64,000 nucleotides of DNA from Pedomonas mirosovicensis (GCF_022569295.1 NZ_JAKFIA010000001.1:1627001-1691000); one strand, 5' to 3'. Shown: positions 44,721 to 56,535, numbered from the stretch's first letter. The notes: generated by a model from the letters alone, not told the origin. Program-made: numbers and translations.

Positions 44721-45797
44721 TCACCCACCGGTCACGCTCATGTGGCGGGCGACGGCCGGCCGGCCGCCGCGCCGGTCGATCACGAAATCGTGGCCTTTTG
44801 GTTTGCCGGCGATGGCCGCGTCGATGGCTGCATCCAGCAGGGCGTCGTCCCGGCTCGCCCGCAGCGGCGCGCGCAGGTCGGCGCTGTTGTCCTGCCCCAG
44901 GCACATATAGAGCATGCCGGTGCAGGTCAGCCGCACCCGGTTGCAGGCCTCGCAGAAATTGTGGGTGAGGGGGGTGATGAAGCCGAGCCGCTGCCCGGTC
45001 TCCTCCACCCGCATGTAGCGGGCAGGCCCGCCGGTCGAGATCGCCAGATCGGTGAGAGTGAACCTGTCGGCCAGGCGCGCCCTGACCGCGCTCAGCGGCA
45101 GATACTGGTCCGTCCGGTCCTCGTCGATCTCGCCCATGGGCATGGTCTCGATCAGCGTCAGGTCGAATCCGTGTTCCGCGCACCAGCCCAGCAGCGTCTC
45201 GATCTCGTCCTCGTTGGTGCCTTTCAGCGCCACGGTGTTGATCTTGACGGCAAGGCCCGCCGCCTTGGCGGCGAAGATGCCGTCCAGCACCTGATCGAGC
45301 CGCCCCCAGCGGGTGATGGCCTGGAAGCGCTCCGGGTCCAGCGTGTCGAGAGACACGTTCACCCGCCGCACGCCGGCCGCGTACAGCTCTTCGGAGAAGC
45401 GGCCGAGCTGGCTGCCGTTGGTGGTCAGCGTCAGCTCCTCAAGCTCGCCGGTCTTCAGGTGCCGCCCGAGGGACTGGATGAGGCTTAGGATGTTCCGCCG
45501 CACCAGCGGCTCGCCGCCGGTCAGCCGCAGCTTTTTCACGCCCCGGCGAATGAAGGCGGAGCACAAACGGTCCAGCTCCTCCAGCGTCAGCAGCTCCGCC
45601 TTGGGCAGGAAGGTCATGTGCTCGGCCATGCAGTAGACGCAGCGGAAATCGCAGCGGTCCGTCACCGACACGCGCAGGTAGTCGACCCGCCGCCCGAACG
45701 GGTCGATCAGCGGGGCATCTGCGGTCCGAAGGGCCGGTGCGGCGGTCAGCAAGGGCGAGGTCTCCAGTCGTCCGGGGGACGATCGTATCGTGTCCAT
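44721..45797 (-). CDS. moaA: GTP 3',8-cyclase MoaA
   Basis: A radical-SAM enzyme for the first step of molybdenum cofactor synthesis. The protein has 358 residues. The N-terminal cluster ligands are C49, C53 and C56 ([10 protein letters not shown]), the C-terminal cluster is in [20 protein letters not shown], and the terminal double glycine (SVTGG) needed for catalysis is present. The start is ATG 45797 ([12 protein letters not shown]); the first ~30 residues are variable in the family, so a start further in is possible. No other moa or mob genes are adjacent, and the gene appears to stand alone. Confidence 0.96.
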   Translation of the reverse strand: MDTIRSSPGRLETSPLLTAAPALRTADAPLIDPFGRRVDYLRVSVTDRCDFRCVYCMAEHMTFLPKAELLTLEELDRLCSAFIRRGVKKLRLTGGEPLVRRNILSLIQSLGRHLKTGELEELTLTTNGSQLGRFSEELYAAGVRRVNVSLDTLDPERFQAITRWGRLDQVLDGIFAAKAAGLAVKINTVALKGTNEDEIETLLGWCAEHGFDLTLIETMPMGEIDEDRTDQYLPLSAVRARLADRFTLTDLAISTGGPARYMRVEETGQRLGFITPLTHNFCEACNRVRLTCTGMLYMCLGQDNSADLRAPLRASRDDALLDAAIDAAIAGKPKGHDFVIDRRGGRPAVARHMSVTGG

Positions 45798-45946
45798 GTC
45801 AGGAACCCGGCCGTCGTGGCCGGGAGCGGGGCCTGCGTTGTCCCCTGGATGTAGGAGCTTATCGCAGCTTCCCCAAGGCAGGCAAGGGAAGCCGCGCGCC
45901 TGTCCGGCAGGTCAGCAGGTCAAAGGGCGATCAGCGGGAAGGGCGG

Positions 45947-46315
45947 TCAGCTCTTCTTGTCCGTGCGAAGCACGTCGAGCAGCTCGCTGGTGGTCCGGTC
46001 GAGCTGGCGGATCACGTTGGCGTTGGCCTTATAGGCGTGCACCGCCTCGCGCATCATCACTACGTCCTCGGCCATGGAGGGGATGTAGCGCGGCATGGCC
46101 TGCATCTGGGCCTGCGTCTGTCCGCTGAGGTTCGCCGTGTTGCCGGGGCCTTCCTGCTGGCCGGCGGCCCGCGCGTAGCTGGCGGCGGCATCCTGGCTTT
46201 CCAGCGAGAAGGGGGACTCCACGGTGCCCTTGCGAACGATGTTGCTCGCGGCGGTATTGGCGCGATTCGTGGCGTCGATCAGTCCGGATACCGCTATGGT
46301 CAGCGCTGGTATCAT
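45947..46315 (-). CDS. Orphan flagellar basal-body rod-like protein
   Basis: A 122-residue protein with the two ends of the axial-rod family (FlgB/FlgC/FlgG type): the N-terminal ALTIAVSGLIDATNRANTAA followed by SNIV, and a C-terminal AYKANANVIRQLDRTTSELL helix. Between them is a poorly conserved Gln-rich linker. The start is ATG 46315 (MIPALTIAVSG), where similarity begins; the open stretch before it looks non-coding. No other flagellar gene lies in the window, so it may be an isolated relic, a member of a scattered flagellar regulon, or a protein with a different role. It is divergent from the GGDEF-EAL gene. Confidence 0.72.
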   Translation of the reverse strand: MIPALTIAVSGLIDATNRANTAASNIVRKGTVESPFSLESQDAAASYARAAGQQEGPGNTANLSGQTQAQMQAMPRYIPSMAEDVVMMREAVHAYKANANVIRQLDRTTSELLDVLRTDKKS

Positions 46316-46548
46316 GCTCGCACGCACCTTTTGCCGTGTCGGGCGGCAGCCTTTCTGGCCGCCGTAGAGAAAAACGATGACACAAAACCAGTCTGCCGCC
46401 AGCAAAAATAAAGTGCTTTTCGGCAGATTTGAGCAAAGTGTGTCTTCTAATTCTTAGCAAATAATTAATTTGCGTTTCTGAATCGTGATGACGGCAGCGC
46501 GCGCATGGCCTACTGTGTTAAGGGGTCGTGTCAGGAGGGTTGAGGGCC

Positions 46549-48708
46549 TTGAGTCCACTGATGAGCACAGCCGCGCCGGTGCCTCCGCTGTTCGTCTTCT
46601 CGCCCGGTTTCGGGCGGGATGTATCGAATGCGCTGACGGCAGACGGCTTCCGCGTGGTTCTCTGCCCTGAGCCGCGCGAGGCGGCCCAGTGGCTGGCGGG
46701 CAGCGCCGCTCAGGTTCTCATTGCCGACCTGCGAACCCACCCGGACGCGCCCGGCGTGGATGGCGCGCTCTTGCGGGCGATGGGCGAGATCATGGCCCGT
46801 TGCCGGGGGTGCATGGTGCTGCTGCTGGATGAGGACGCGGATATCTCCCCTGCGGCCCTGCACGACATGGGGGCGACCCACTTCCTGCGCGCGCCCTTCC
46901 AGCCGGTGGAGCTGGCGGCCATGGCCCGGCTGGCCGAGCGGGTTGCCGCCCGCAGCGCGTCGTTGCCGTCGGCCGAGCCGCAGGCCGAAGCCGGCAAGCA
47001 GCTGGAGAACCAGACCTGGGCGTGGAACCGCCTTACCAACCAGGTGCAGATTTCGCCCGGCCTTGCTCGTTTGCTGGGGGGCGGCATTCCCTCGACCGTC
47101 ATCGGGCTGGAGGCGCTGCTGCGCTACGTTGATCCCGAGCGCAAGCGGCAGGTGCTGACGGCCTTCCAGAACATCGTGGAAAGCGGGCGGCCCGGCCAGG
47201 TGCGCTTCTCCTTCATGGGGCCGAACACGCCGGTGCGCGAGCTCTTGCATCACGTCTATCCCAAGCTGGCGGAGGACGGCCAGGTCTCCGGCCTGTTCGG
47301 CACCGTCGAGGTGGTGGGCGACATGCTGGGACAGGACAGCCCGGCGGGGGATTTCGACCCGCTGACCGGCCTGCCCAACCAGGACTTCGCCCGCGCCATC
47401 ATCGAACAGGCGCTGGCGGAGCGGCGCGAGGGCAGCGAGCCCGCCTGCGCGCTCATCCGCGTGTCGATCCGCCGGTTCGACCAGATCAACACCGCCTACG
47501 GGCACAAGATCGCCGATATGCTGCTGCAGGCCGTGGCCCGGCGGCTGCGGCGCGAGGCGATGGCGGGGCTGGCCGCCCGTGCCGATGCCTGCGCGAGCCG
47601 CAGCATTCCCTGCCGCATGAACGGGGCGGAGTTTGCCGTCATCGTCACCGGCCCGTCGGTTCTGGCCAGCAGCGTGGCCTTGGCCCAGCGCATCGCGGCG
47701 GCATTCGAGCGGCCGTACATCGTCTCCGGGCGCGTGGTGCATCTGGTCTCGCGCATGGGGCTGGCCGAGGCCGAGGCGGACGTGAAGGACGTGACGGACC
47801 TGTTCCAGCGGGCCGGCGCGGCGCTGGGGCAGGCCAAGGCGCTCGGCCCTAACAGCTACCACGTGTTCAACGCCGGAGACGTGACGCCGCCCGCGCTCAT
47901 GGCCCGGCTGGAGTCCGACCTGCACCGGGCCCTGGTCAACGACCATCTGGATCTGGTCTTCCAGCCGCAGGTGGAAATCGCCACGGGCCGCATCGTCGGC
48001 GTCGAGACGCTGGTGCGCTGGGACCACCCGGAGCACGGCATGGTGACGCCCGATGTGCTGCTCACCATTGCCGAGAATGCGGAGATCATGTCGCAGTTCG
48101 ACGACCGCATCCTCCGCATGGCGCTCAGCGAAATCGCCACCTGGACCGACCCGGAGCGGGCGCAGCTTCGCGTCTCCGTCAACGTCTCGGCGGTGCAGCT
48201 GCACGACGAGGCCTTCGATGCCCAGGTGCTCAACGCCCTTGCCCATGCGGGCGTCGATCCCTCCCGCCTCACGCTGGAAGTGACGGAAACCGCCATCATC
48301 GAAAGCCTTGATGTTGCCGCGCGCATGCTCGGGCGGCTGCGGAGCAACGGCGTTCACATCGCCATCGATGACTTCGGCACCGGCTACTCGTCGCTCGCCT
48401 ACCTCAAGTCGCTGCCGCTCGATTACCTCAAGGTGGACAAGAAGTTCATCAGCGATCTGACCCGCCACAAGCGGGACCGCATCGTCATTCACAGCCTCGT
48501 CGAGCTGGCGCGCTCGCTCGGCATCGGCGTCGTTGCCGAAGGCGTGGAGACCGAGGCGCAGCTGAGCCTGCTCGGGCGCGAGGGCTGCAACTGGTATCAG
48601 GGCTACTACTGCTCCCCGCCGCTGCCGGCCCTGCAACTCAAGGCCTTCGTGGCGGAGTGGAACAGCAAGGCCGGGCCGCCGCCCGTCCGGGCGGAGCGGC
48701 GGAGCTGA
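46549..48708 (+). CDS. EAL phosphodiesterase with degenerate GGDEF and receiver-like domain
   Basis: A cytosolic protein of about 719 residues. The N-terminal ~130 residues resemble a receiver domain (FVFSPGFGRDVSNALTADGF, MVLLLDEDAD, FLRAPFQPVEL) with no clear phospho-aspartate. A PAS-like region (LTNQVQISPGLARLLGG) follows, then a GGDEF domain with NGAEF in place of GGDEF and therefore probably not a cyclase, and an EAL domain with ETL in place of EAL that keeps EVTETAII, DDFGTGYSS and VAEGVET. The likely net activity is c-di-GMP hydrolysis. The start is uncertain: TTG 46549 has AGGAGG ten bases upstream; ATG 46561 and GTG 46528 are alternatives. Confidence 0.88.
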   Translation: MSPLMSTAAPVPPLFVFSPGFGRDVSNALTADGFRVVLCPEPREAAQWLAGSAAQVLIADLRTHPDAPGVDGALLRAMGEIMARCRGCMVLLLDEDADISPAALHDMGATHFLRAPFQPVELAAMARLAERVAARSASLPSAEPQAEAGKQLENQTWAWNRLTNQVQISPGLARLLGGGIPSTVIGLEALLRYVDPERKRQVLTAFQNIVESGRPGQVRFSFMGPNTPVRELLHHVYPKLAEDGQVSGLFGTVEVVGDMLGQDSPAGDFDPLTGLPNQDFARAIIEQALAERREGSEPACALIRVSIRRFDQINTAYGHKIADMLLQAVARRLRREAMAGLAARADACASRSIPCRMNGAEFAVIVTGPSVLASSVALAQRIAAAFERPYIVSGRVVHLVSRMGLAEAEADVKDVTDLFQRAGAALGQAKALGPNSYHVFNAGDVTPPALMARLESDLHRALVNDHLDLVFQPQVEIATGRIVGVETLVRWDHPEHGMVTPDVLLTIAENAEIMSQFDDRILRMALSEIATWTDPERAQLRVSVNVSAVQLHDEAFDAQVLNALAHAGVDPSRLTLEVTETAIIESLDVAARMLGRLRSNGVHIAIDDFGTGYSSLAYLKSLPLDYLKVDKKFISDLTRHKRDRIVIHSLVELARSLGIGVVAEGVETEAQLSLLGREGCNWYQGYYCSPPLPALQLKAFVAEWNSKAGPPPVRAERRS

Positions 48709-48803
48709 GGCGCCGCCCGCCTCGTTGGCCAGCCTGCTTCAATCGAGCAAATTAGCCCGCTGCCGCGCTTGACCCGTCGGCTGGCTGTCGCCAGTGTGCC
48801 TTG

Positions 48804-49475
48804 ATGATTGAAATTGCCATCATCGCTGACCTCATCTGCCCCTGGAGCTATATCGGCAAGCGCAACCTCGACATGGCGCTGGCCGAACGCTCGGAATATC
48901 CCGTCACCATCCAGTGGCTGCCCTATCAGCTCGCGCCGGACGTGCCCCCTGCGGGCGCTGACCGGGCCGACTATATGGAAAGCCATCTGGGCTCGGAGCA
49001 GCAACTGGCCGCCCATCAGGATTCCGTGCGCGAGCACGGGGTGGCGGCGGGCATTGAGTTCCGCTTCGAGCGCATCCGGCGCGTGCCCAACACGCTCGAT
49101 GCCCACCGCCTGCTGCGCTGGGCGGGCGAGCACGACCTTGCCCACGACATGGCCCAGCGCCTGTTCGAAGCCTATTTCGAGGAAGGGCTGGACATCGGCG
49201 ATCGCGCCGTGCTCGCCCGGCTTGCCGAAGACATCGGCCTCAGCGGGGAAGACGTTGCCAGCCTCCTCGCCACCGATACGGATGTGGAGCCCATCCGCGC
49301 CGGGTTCCAGCGCTCCCGCGAAATCGGCGTGCGCGGCATCCCGACCCTCATCTTCCAGGGCCAGTGGGCCGTCGCCGGCGTGCAGGCCACCGAAGCCCTC
49401 GTCCAGGTGCTCGACCAGCTGGAAGCCGAAGCCGTCACCGGCTACGAGCCTCCCGCCGCCAACGACACCGAGTAG
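48804..49475 (+). CDS. DsbA-family FrnE-like oxidoreductase
   Basis: A 223-residue cytosolic protein of the DsbA/FrnE thioredoxin-fold group. It begins MIEIAIIADLICPWSYIGKR with a CPWS active site (C12, so a single catalytic cysteine), then has the helical insert and the C-terminal GVRGIPTLIFQGQWAVAGVQ with the cis-proline. Relatives are annotated as polyketide FrnE or as 2-hydroxychromene-2-carboxylate isomerase-like proteins; the true substrate is unknown. The start is ATG 48804; a TTG one codon earlier is equivalent. It is convergent with mfd across a two-hairpin repeat. Confidence 0.9.
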   Translation: MIEIAIIADLICPWSYIGKRNLDMALAERSEYPVTIQWLPYQLAPDVPPAGADRADYMESHLGSEQQLAAHQDSVREHGVAAGIEFRFERIRRVPNTLDAHRLLRWAGEHDLAHDMAQRLFEAYFEEGLDIGDRAVLARLAEDIGLSGEDVASLLATDTDVEPIRAGFQRSREIGVRGIPTLIFQGQWAVAGVQATEALVQVLDQLEAEAVTGYEPPAANDTE

Positions 49476-49502
49476 GGCGCTTTCGGTTCTGATTTTTCTT
49501 TC

Positions 49503-49647
49503 GCAAAGGGGGTCTCGGCCCCCCTTTGCAATCCCCCATTCTTTTATCGGGCCGCGCCCTTCATCCTTCATCCGGCGGATGCGTCAGTACGACTGGGCGC
49601 GCCCGGTAAAAACGCAGGGGGGTGCAGGGGGTCCAAGACCCCCTGCA
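49503..49647. repeat. Dispersed hairpin repeat, locus 6 (two hairpins)
   Basis: Hairpin 49503-49529 (arms GCAAAGGGGG and CCCCCTTTGC) is followed by ATCCCCCATTCTTTTATCGG. The inverted unit with GACTGGGCGCGCCCGG ends in hairpin 49623-49647 (arms TGCAGGGGGTC and GACCCCCTGCA). The repeat lies between convergent genes. Confidence 0.88.
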
Positions 49648-49670
49648 TGGTCCTTAAAACCAAGCCAGAA

Positions 49671-52600
49671 TTACGCCGCGTCCGCCTGGCGGGCCACCTT
49701 GGCGAGGCCTTTGGCCAGCGAGAGCGCGCCGGAGAGGCGGGTGGCCTCTTCGGTCCACGGCCGCGCCACGACCAGCTTGTGGTCCGGGCGGAGTTTGGCC
49801 GTGCCCTTGAGCTTGCCCAGGTAGGCGACGAGCCCGGCCGGGTTGGCGAACTGGTCGTTGCGGAAGGTGACGATCGCGCCGCGCGGCCCGGCATCCAGCT
49901 TGGCGATGCCGGCGATGCGGCAATAGGCTTTGATTTCAACAACCTGTAGCAGGTTCTTGAGTTCGCGCGGCATCTTGCCGAAGCGGTCGATCAGCTCGGC
50001 GGCGAAGGCGTCGATATCGGCGCGGGTGGAAAGCTCGCCGATGCGTCGGTAGAGGCCCATGCGGACGGTGAGGTCCGGCACGTAATCCTCGGGGATGAGG
50101 ATGCTCGCGCCGACCGTGATCTGGGGCGAGAACTCCTCCTCGAGGATCTCGGTTTCCTTCACGCCCGAGGCCTTGGCCTGCGCGGCGGTGATCGCCTCCT
50201 CCAGCATCTGCTGGTAGAGCTCGAAGCCGATCTCGCGGATGTGGCCCGATTGCTCATCGCCCAAGAGGTTGCCCGCGCCTCTGATGTCGAGGTCGTGGCT
50301 GGCCAGCTGGAAGCCCGCGCCAAGCCCTTCGAGGCTGGAGAGCACTTGCAGTCGCTTCTCCGCCGTCGGGGTAAGCGGCGTCTTGGGGTCGGTGGTCAGG
50401 TACGCATAGGCCCGCACCTTGGAGCGGCCCACGCGCCCGCGCAGCTGGTAGAGCTGGGCGAGGCCGAACATGTCGGCGCGGTAGAGGATGAGCGTGTTGG
50501 CGCTGGGGATATCAAGGCCCGATTCCACGATGGTGGTCGAGAGCAGCACGTCATACTGCCGGTCGTAGAAGGCGGTCATCCGCTCTTCGATGTCGCTGGC
50601 CGCCATCTGTCCGTGGGCGGTGATGAACTTCACCTCGGGCACGGCTTCGCGCAGGAAGGTCTCGATCTCCTGCAAGTCCGAGATGCGCGGCACCACGATG
50701 AAGCTCTGCCCGCCGCGATAGTGCTCGCGGAGTAGCGCCTCGCGGATCACGATATCGTCCCACGGGGCCACATAGGTTCGCACGGCGAGGCGGTCGACCG
50801 GCGGCGTTGCGATCAGCGAGAGTTCGCGCAGGCCCGTCATCGCCATTTGCAGCGTGCGGGGGATGGGCGTTGCGGTCAGCGTCAGCACATGCACGTCGGA
50901 GCGCAGCTGCTTCAGCCGCTCCTTGTGGGTGACGCCGAAATGCTGCTCTTCGTCCACGATGACAAGGCCCAGCCGCTTGAAGCTGATGCCCTTGCCCAGC
51001 AGCGCGTGGGTGCCGACCACGATATCGACCGTGCCGTCGGCAAGGCCCTGCTTGGTTGCCGTCTGCTCCCGCTGGGTGACCAGCCGGAACAGCTTGCCGA
51101 TCTTGAGCGGGAAACCGTTGAACCGCGCCTCGAACGTCGCCGCGTGCTGGCGGGCGAGCAGGGTGGTCGGCGCGATCACCGCCACCTGGTGCCCCGCCAT
51201 GGCGGCAGTGAAGGCGGCGCGCAGCGCCACTTCCGTCTTGCCGAAGCCGACGTCGCCGCACACCAGCCGGTCCATCGGCTTGCCGGAGGAGAGGTCCTCC
51301 AGCACGTCGTTGACCGCCTTGATCTGGTCTTCCGTCTCCACATAGGGAAAGCGGGCGCAGAACTCGGCATAGCTGCCCGCTTCCGTCTCGATCACGTCGG
51401 ACTGACGCAGGGCGCGCTCGGCCGCCACCTTCAGGAGTTCGCCCGCGATCTCGCGGATGCGCTCCTTGAACCGGGCCTTGCGCGCCTGCCAGGCCGCGCC
51501 GCCCAGCTTGTCGAGGGTGACGCCCTCGCTGTCCGAGCCATACCGGGTCAGAACCTCGATGTTCTCCACCGGCACGTAGAGCTTGTCGCCGTCGGCATAG
51601 ACCAGGAGCACGCAGTCGTGCGGCGCATCGCCCACCTCGATGGTGGCGAGGCCCTCATAGCGGCCGATGCCGTGCTCGGTGTGCACCACCAGGTCGCCGG
51701 TGTTAAGCGCCGTCACTTCGGTCAGGAAGTTGTCGGCCTTGCGGATGCGGCGGCGCTTGCGGACCAGCCGGTCCCCCAGGATGTCCTGCTCGGTCAGGAC
51801 GGCGATGTCGGCCGTGGTGAAGCCGTGGTCCAGCCCCAGCACGATGAGCGCCACGCCCTTTTGGCCCGCGCCCAGCGCCTCCTGCCAGCTGTCGGCATAA
51901 ATCAGCGGCTTGACGCCATGGTCCGCCAGCAGGCCTTCCAGCCGCTCGCGCGAGCCTTCGGTGTAGGTGGCGAGGATCACCCGCTTGCCGTGGCGGCGCA
52001 GCCCGTCGAGGTGCGAGCCCACCGCATTGAACACGTTGCCCGGCTGGTTCTGCCGCTCGGGGGCGAAATCGTGGGCCGGGTTGGTGTCGAGATCAACCAC
52101 CACGTCGGAGGGCGGCTGCTCGAATGGCGAGGTCGCGTGGGCGCGCACCTCCCTCAGCATCTCGTGCCAGCCCTCCAGCGTCAGGTACAGCTGGTCGGGC
52201 TTCAGCGGGTGGTAGCTGCCCTTGTCGGCGAGCAGGGCCGAGCGCCGGGCGTCGTAATAGTCGCGGATCGCCTCGAAGCGGGTCTTGGCCGCCGCTTCGG
52301 CGTGGGCATCCAGCAGGATCACGTCCTTGCTGCCCAGGTAATCGAACACCGTTGCCAGGTCTTCCTCGAACAGCGGCAGCCAGTGCTCCATGCCGGTCAG
52401 CCGCCGCTGTTCAGAGACCGCCGCATAGAGCGGGTCATGCCCCAGCACGGCGCCGAAGGCTTCCACATAGCGCTGGCGGAAGCGGCGAACCGAATCCTCG
52501 TCCAGCAGCACTTCGTTCACCGGCATCAGGGTGAAGCGCTCGATCCGCTCCACGGTGCGCTGGTCGGCGGGTTCGAACCGGCGGATGGAATCAATTTCGT

Positions 52601-53168
52601 CGCCGAAGAAGTCGAGCCGCACCGGCAGCTCTTGGCCTGCGGGATACACGTCGACGATGCCGCCGCGCACGGCAAACTCGCCCGGCTCCACCACCGTGTC
52701 GGCGCGCACGTAGCCGGCCGCCATCAAGAGGGCGGTCAGGCTTTCCCGGTCCAGCGCGTCGCCCACCGCAATGCGGCGCACCAGCTTCTTGATGCGCTCC
52801 GGCCGCAAGGTCTTCTGGGTGGCGGAATTAACTGTGGTGACAAGCAGTTGCGGCTTGTCGCTGCGCTTGGCGGCCAGCCGGGCGAGTGCCGCCAGCCGCT
52901 CGGCCACCACGCGCGTCGCGGGCGAGGCGCGGTCGTAGGGCAGGCAGTCCCAGGCGGGGAGGTAGATGACCTCCAGCTCCGGCGCGAAGTAGGGCGCGGC
53001 GTCGGCAACCTGGGCGGCTGCCGCGTCGTCACGGGCGATGTAGACCGCCCGCGCGGTCGTGCCCGCAGCGCGGGCGAGGTCCGCCAGCAGCCAGGGGATG
53101 AAGCCTTCAACGCACCCGGAAAGCTGCAGGCTGGCCGGGGCATCCAGAATCTGTTTGGGGTCGATCAA
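49671..53168 (-). CDS. mfd: Transcription-repair coupling factor
   Basis: Removes RNA polymerase stalled at DNA lesions and recruits the UvrA excision system. The 1165-residue protein has its usual parts: N-terminal UvrB-like region (SGCVEGFIPWLLADLARAAG, YLPAWDCLPYDRASP), RNA-polymerase-interaction domain (TGDLVVHTEHGIGRYEGLAT), and the translocase with CGDVGFGKTEVALRA, VDEEQHFGVTHKERLK, TATPIPRTLQMA and QLRGRVGRS, ending in the TRCF domain. GTG or ATG at 53168 overlaps the sdhE stop by four bases, indicating translational coupling; sdhE-mfd beside recG is a classic alphaproteobacterial arrangement. Confidence 0.97.
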   Translation of the reverse strand: MIDPKQILDAPASLQLSGCVEGFIPWLLADLARAAGTTARAVYIARDDAAAAQVADAAPYFAPELEVIYLPAWDCLPYDRASPATRVVAERLAALARLAAKRSDKPQLLVTTVNSATQKTLRPERIKKLVRRIAVGDALDRESLTALLMAAGYVRADTVVEPGEFAVRGGIVDVYPAGQELPVRLDFFGDEIDSIRRFEPADQRTVERIERFTLMPVNEVLLDEDSVRRFRQRYVEAFGAVLGHDPLYAAVSEQRRLTGMEHWLPLFEEDLATVFDYLGSKDVILLDAHAEAAAKTRFEAIRDYYDARRSALLADKGSYHPLKPDQLYLTLEGWHEMLREVRAHATSPFEQPPSDVVVDLDTNPAHDFAPERQNQPGNVFNAVGSHLDGLRRHGKRVILATYTEGSRERLEGLLADHGVKPLIYADSWQEALGAGQKGVALIVLGLDHGFTTADIAVLTEQDILGDRLVRKRRRIRKADNFLTEVTALNTGDLVVHTEHGIGRYEGLATIEVGDAPHDCVLLVYADGDKLYVPVENIEVLTRYGSDSEGVTLDKLGGAAWQARKARFKERIREIAGELLKVAAERALRQSDVIETEAGSYAEFCARFPYVETEDQIKAVNDVLEDLSSGKPMDRLVCGDVGFGKTEVALRAAFTAAMAGHQVAVIAPTTLLARQHAATFEARFNGFPLKIGKLFRLVTQREQTATKQGLADGTVDIVVGTHALLGKGISFKRLGLVIVDEEQHFGVTHKERLKQLRSDVHVLTLTATPIPRTLQMAMTGLRELSLIATPPVDRLAVRTYVAPWDDIVIREALLREHYRGGQSFIVVPRISDLQEIETFLREAVPEVKFITAHGQMAASDIEERMTAFYDRQYDVLLSTTIVESGLDIPSANTLILYRADMFGLAQLYQLRGRVGRSKVRAYAYLTTDPKTPLTPTAEKRLQVLSSLEGLGAGFQLASHDLDIRGAGNLLGDEQSGHIREIGFELYQQMLEEAITAAQAKASGVKETEILEEEFSPQITVGASILIPEDYVPDLTVRMGLYRRIGELSTRADIDAFAAELIDRFGKMPRELKNLLQVVEIKAYCRIAGIAKLDAGPRGAIVTFRNDQFANPAGLVAYLGKLKGTAKLRPDHKLVVARPWTEEATRLSGALSLAKGLAKVARQADAA

Positions 53169-53437
53169 CGGCTTACCGGGAGATAATCAAGGCGACGCAT
53201 GGCGTCCATGATGGAACCTTCGAACTCGGCGGGCGGCTGTTTGCGGCCGATCATCCAGGCCATGATCTCCACGTCGTTCTCTTCCAGAAAACGCTCGAAC
53301 CACGCCACGTCTTCCTCGCTCATGGTGGCGAGGTTTCGCTCGACGAAGCTGCCGATCATGATATCGGCCTCCTTGGTGCCCCTGTGGCTGGCACGAAAGA
53401 GCAGCCTGCGTTTGCGGCCCTCAAGATCCGAAGTCAT
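53165..53437 (-). CDS. sdhE: Succinate dehydrogenase assembly factor SdhE (DUF339)
   Basis: Promotes covalent flavin attachment to the succinate dehydrogenase flavoprotein. A 90-residue protein, normal size. The essential RG motif is R19-G20 in SHRGTKEADIMIG, followed by FVERNLATMSEEDVAWFERF and a C-terminal MRRLDYL. It overlaps mfd by four bases at its 3' end and is divergent from recG (72 bp apart). Upstream promoters are presumably shared in that gap. Confidence 0.94.
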   Translation of the reverse strand: MTSDLEGRKRRLLFRASHRGTKEADIMIGSFVERNLATMSEEDVAWFERFLEENDVEIMAWMIGRKQPPAEFEGSIMDAMRRLDYLPVSR

Positions 53438-53509
53438 TTCCGTATCATCCTGTTATAGAGCGGGCGCGCACCTTAGGCTAAGGTGTGCCGAGTTTGAAGC
53501 CTTGAGACG

Positions 53510-55577
<2,068 letters not shown>

Positions 55578-55587
55578 GAGGACTTTT

Positions 55588-55720
55588 TGCAGGAGGGATT
55601 CATCCCTCCTGCACCTCCCATTCGTTTGCCGGGCCGCGCGTTTGATGGCGCGTCGCGTTTGCTGGATAAAGGGATATACAGGGCCGCGTCGATGGTTTGA
55701 CCGGGTGCGTCCCGCTCAAT
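55588..55720. repeat. Dispersed hairpin repeat, locus 7 (one hairpin plus flank)
   Basis: Hairpin 55588-55613 (arms TGCAGGAGGGA and TCCCTCCTGCA) is followed by CCTCCCATTCGTTTGCCGGG. The start of the inverted unit (GACCGGGTGCGTCCCG, to about 55713) remains, but its hairpin is gone. The repeat lies between convergent genes. Confidence 0.82.
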
Positions 55721-55854
55721 CAAAATGAAAGAAACGCGCCAACGCCTCCGCTGGCACGCTCCTGGAAACATAAGGGGTGTGGGGGAAGCGATTGTTTGTG
55801 CGCCTGCGCGCACGGGGACCCCCACGAAGCAAATTCTGAAACCAATGCCGCAGG

Positions 55855-56523
55855 CTATTTGCCCGTCTTGGGTTTGTCGCCCTGTCCGGCGATGCCGGCC
55901 GAGACCATCAGCTTCACCGCCTCATCCACGCTCATGTCGAGGTGCTTGAGGCGCGAGCGTGGCTGGAACAGCAGGAAGCCGGCATAGAGGTTGGGGGCGG
56001 TGGGCAGGTAGACGCTCACCAGTTCGTCGCCGTCATCGCCTGGCGCCAGTTCGGCAGCCACCGCCGCCGGGGCCTTGGCGGTGACGAAGCCCAGCACCCA
56101 GCGGCCGTCGCTGGGGTATTCCACCAGCACCACCTCGCGGAAGGACATGCCGCCGGGGCCGATGACGGTTTCGAACACCTGCTTGACCGGGCGGTAGATG
56201 GCGCGGATGACCGGCGTGTGGTTGACGAGATATTCCCAGATCTTGAGCAGCCAGTTGCCGATCACGTTGGCGGCGACCGCGCCGAGCAGGGTGAGGCCGA
56301 TAACGACGACAGCCACGCCGATGCCGGGCACGCCGATGCGGCGCACCTCGGGCGGCAGCAGGGGCGTCACCAGTTCATCGATCGCGCCGATGACGCTGGA
56401 GATCAGGTAAAGGGTGATGAGCACCGGCGCGGCGACAACGATGCCGGTGAGAAAATAGGTCCTGAGGCGCTGGCGCAAGGAAGAGCGCGGCCTCTCTGGA
56501 GCCTGGGGTACGGGCGAATCCAT
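55855..56523 (-). CDS. DUF502 membrane protein
   Basis: A 222-residue inner-membrane protein of family DUF502. A basic N terminus (RSSLRQRLRTYFLTG) leads into two transmembrane segments (IVVAAPVLITLYLISSVIG and VPGIGVAVVVIGLTLLGAVA); a soluble domain follows with NHTPVIRAIYRPVKQVFETV, MSFREVVLVEYPSDGRWVLG and the conserved SVYLPTAPNLYAGFL. No function is established. The start is ATG 56523, 12 bp downstream of the GNAT-like gene; the run from lptF to here is in one direction with short gaps and may be a single operon. DUF502 next to recG/mfd is common in alphaproteobacteria. Confidence 0.9.
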   Translation of the reverse strand: MDSPVPQAPERPRSSLRQRLRTYFLTGIVVAAPVLITLYLISSVIGAIDELVTPLLPPEVRRIGVPGIGVAVVVIGLTLLGAVAANVIGNWLLKIWEYLVNHTPVIRAIYRPVKQVFETVIGPGGMSFREVVLVEYPSDGRWVLGFVTAKAPAAVAAELAPGDDGDELVSVYLPTAPNLYAGFLLFQPRSRLKHLDMSVDEAVKLMVSAGIAGQGDKPKTGK

Positions 56524-56535
56524 GTTGGTGGCCGA

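Noticed and set aside
50847-53186. Plus-strand open frame of 779 codons opposite mfd
   Set aside because: Shadow of mfd; composition typical of antisense frames and no recognisable domain.
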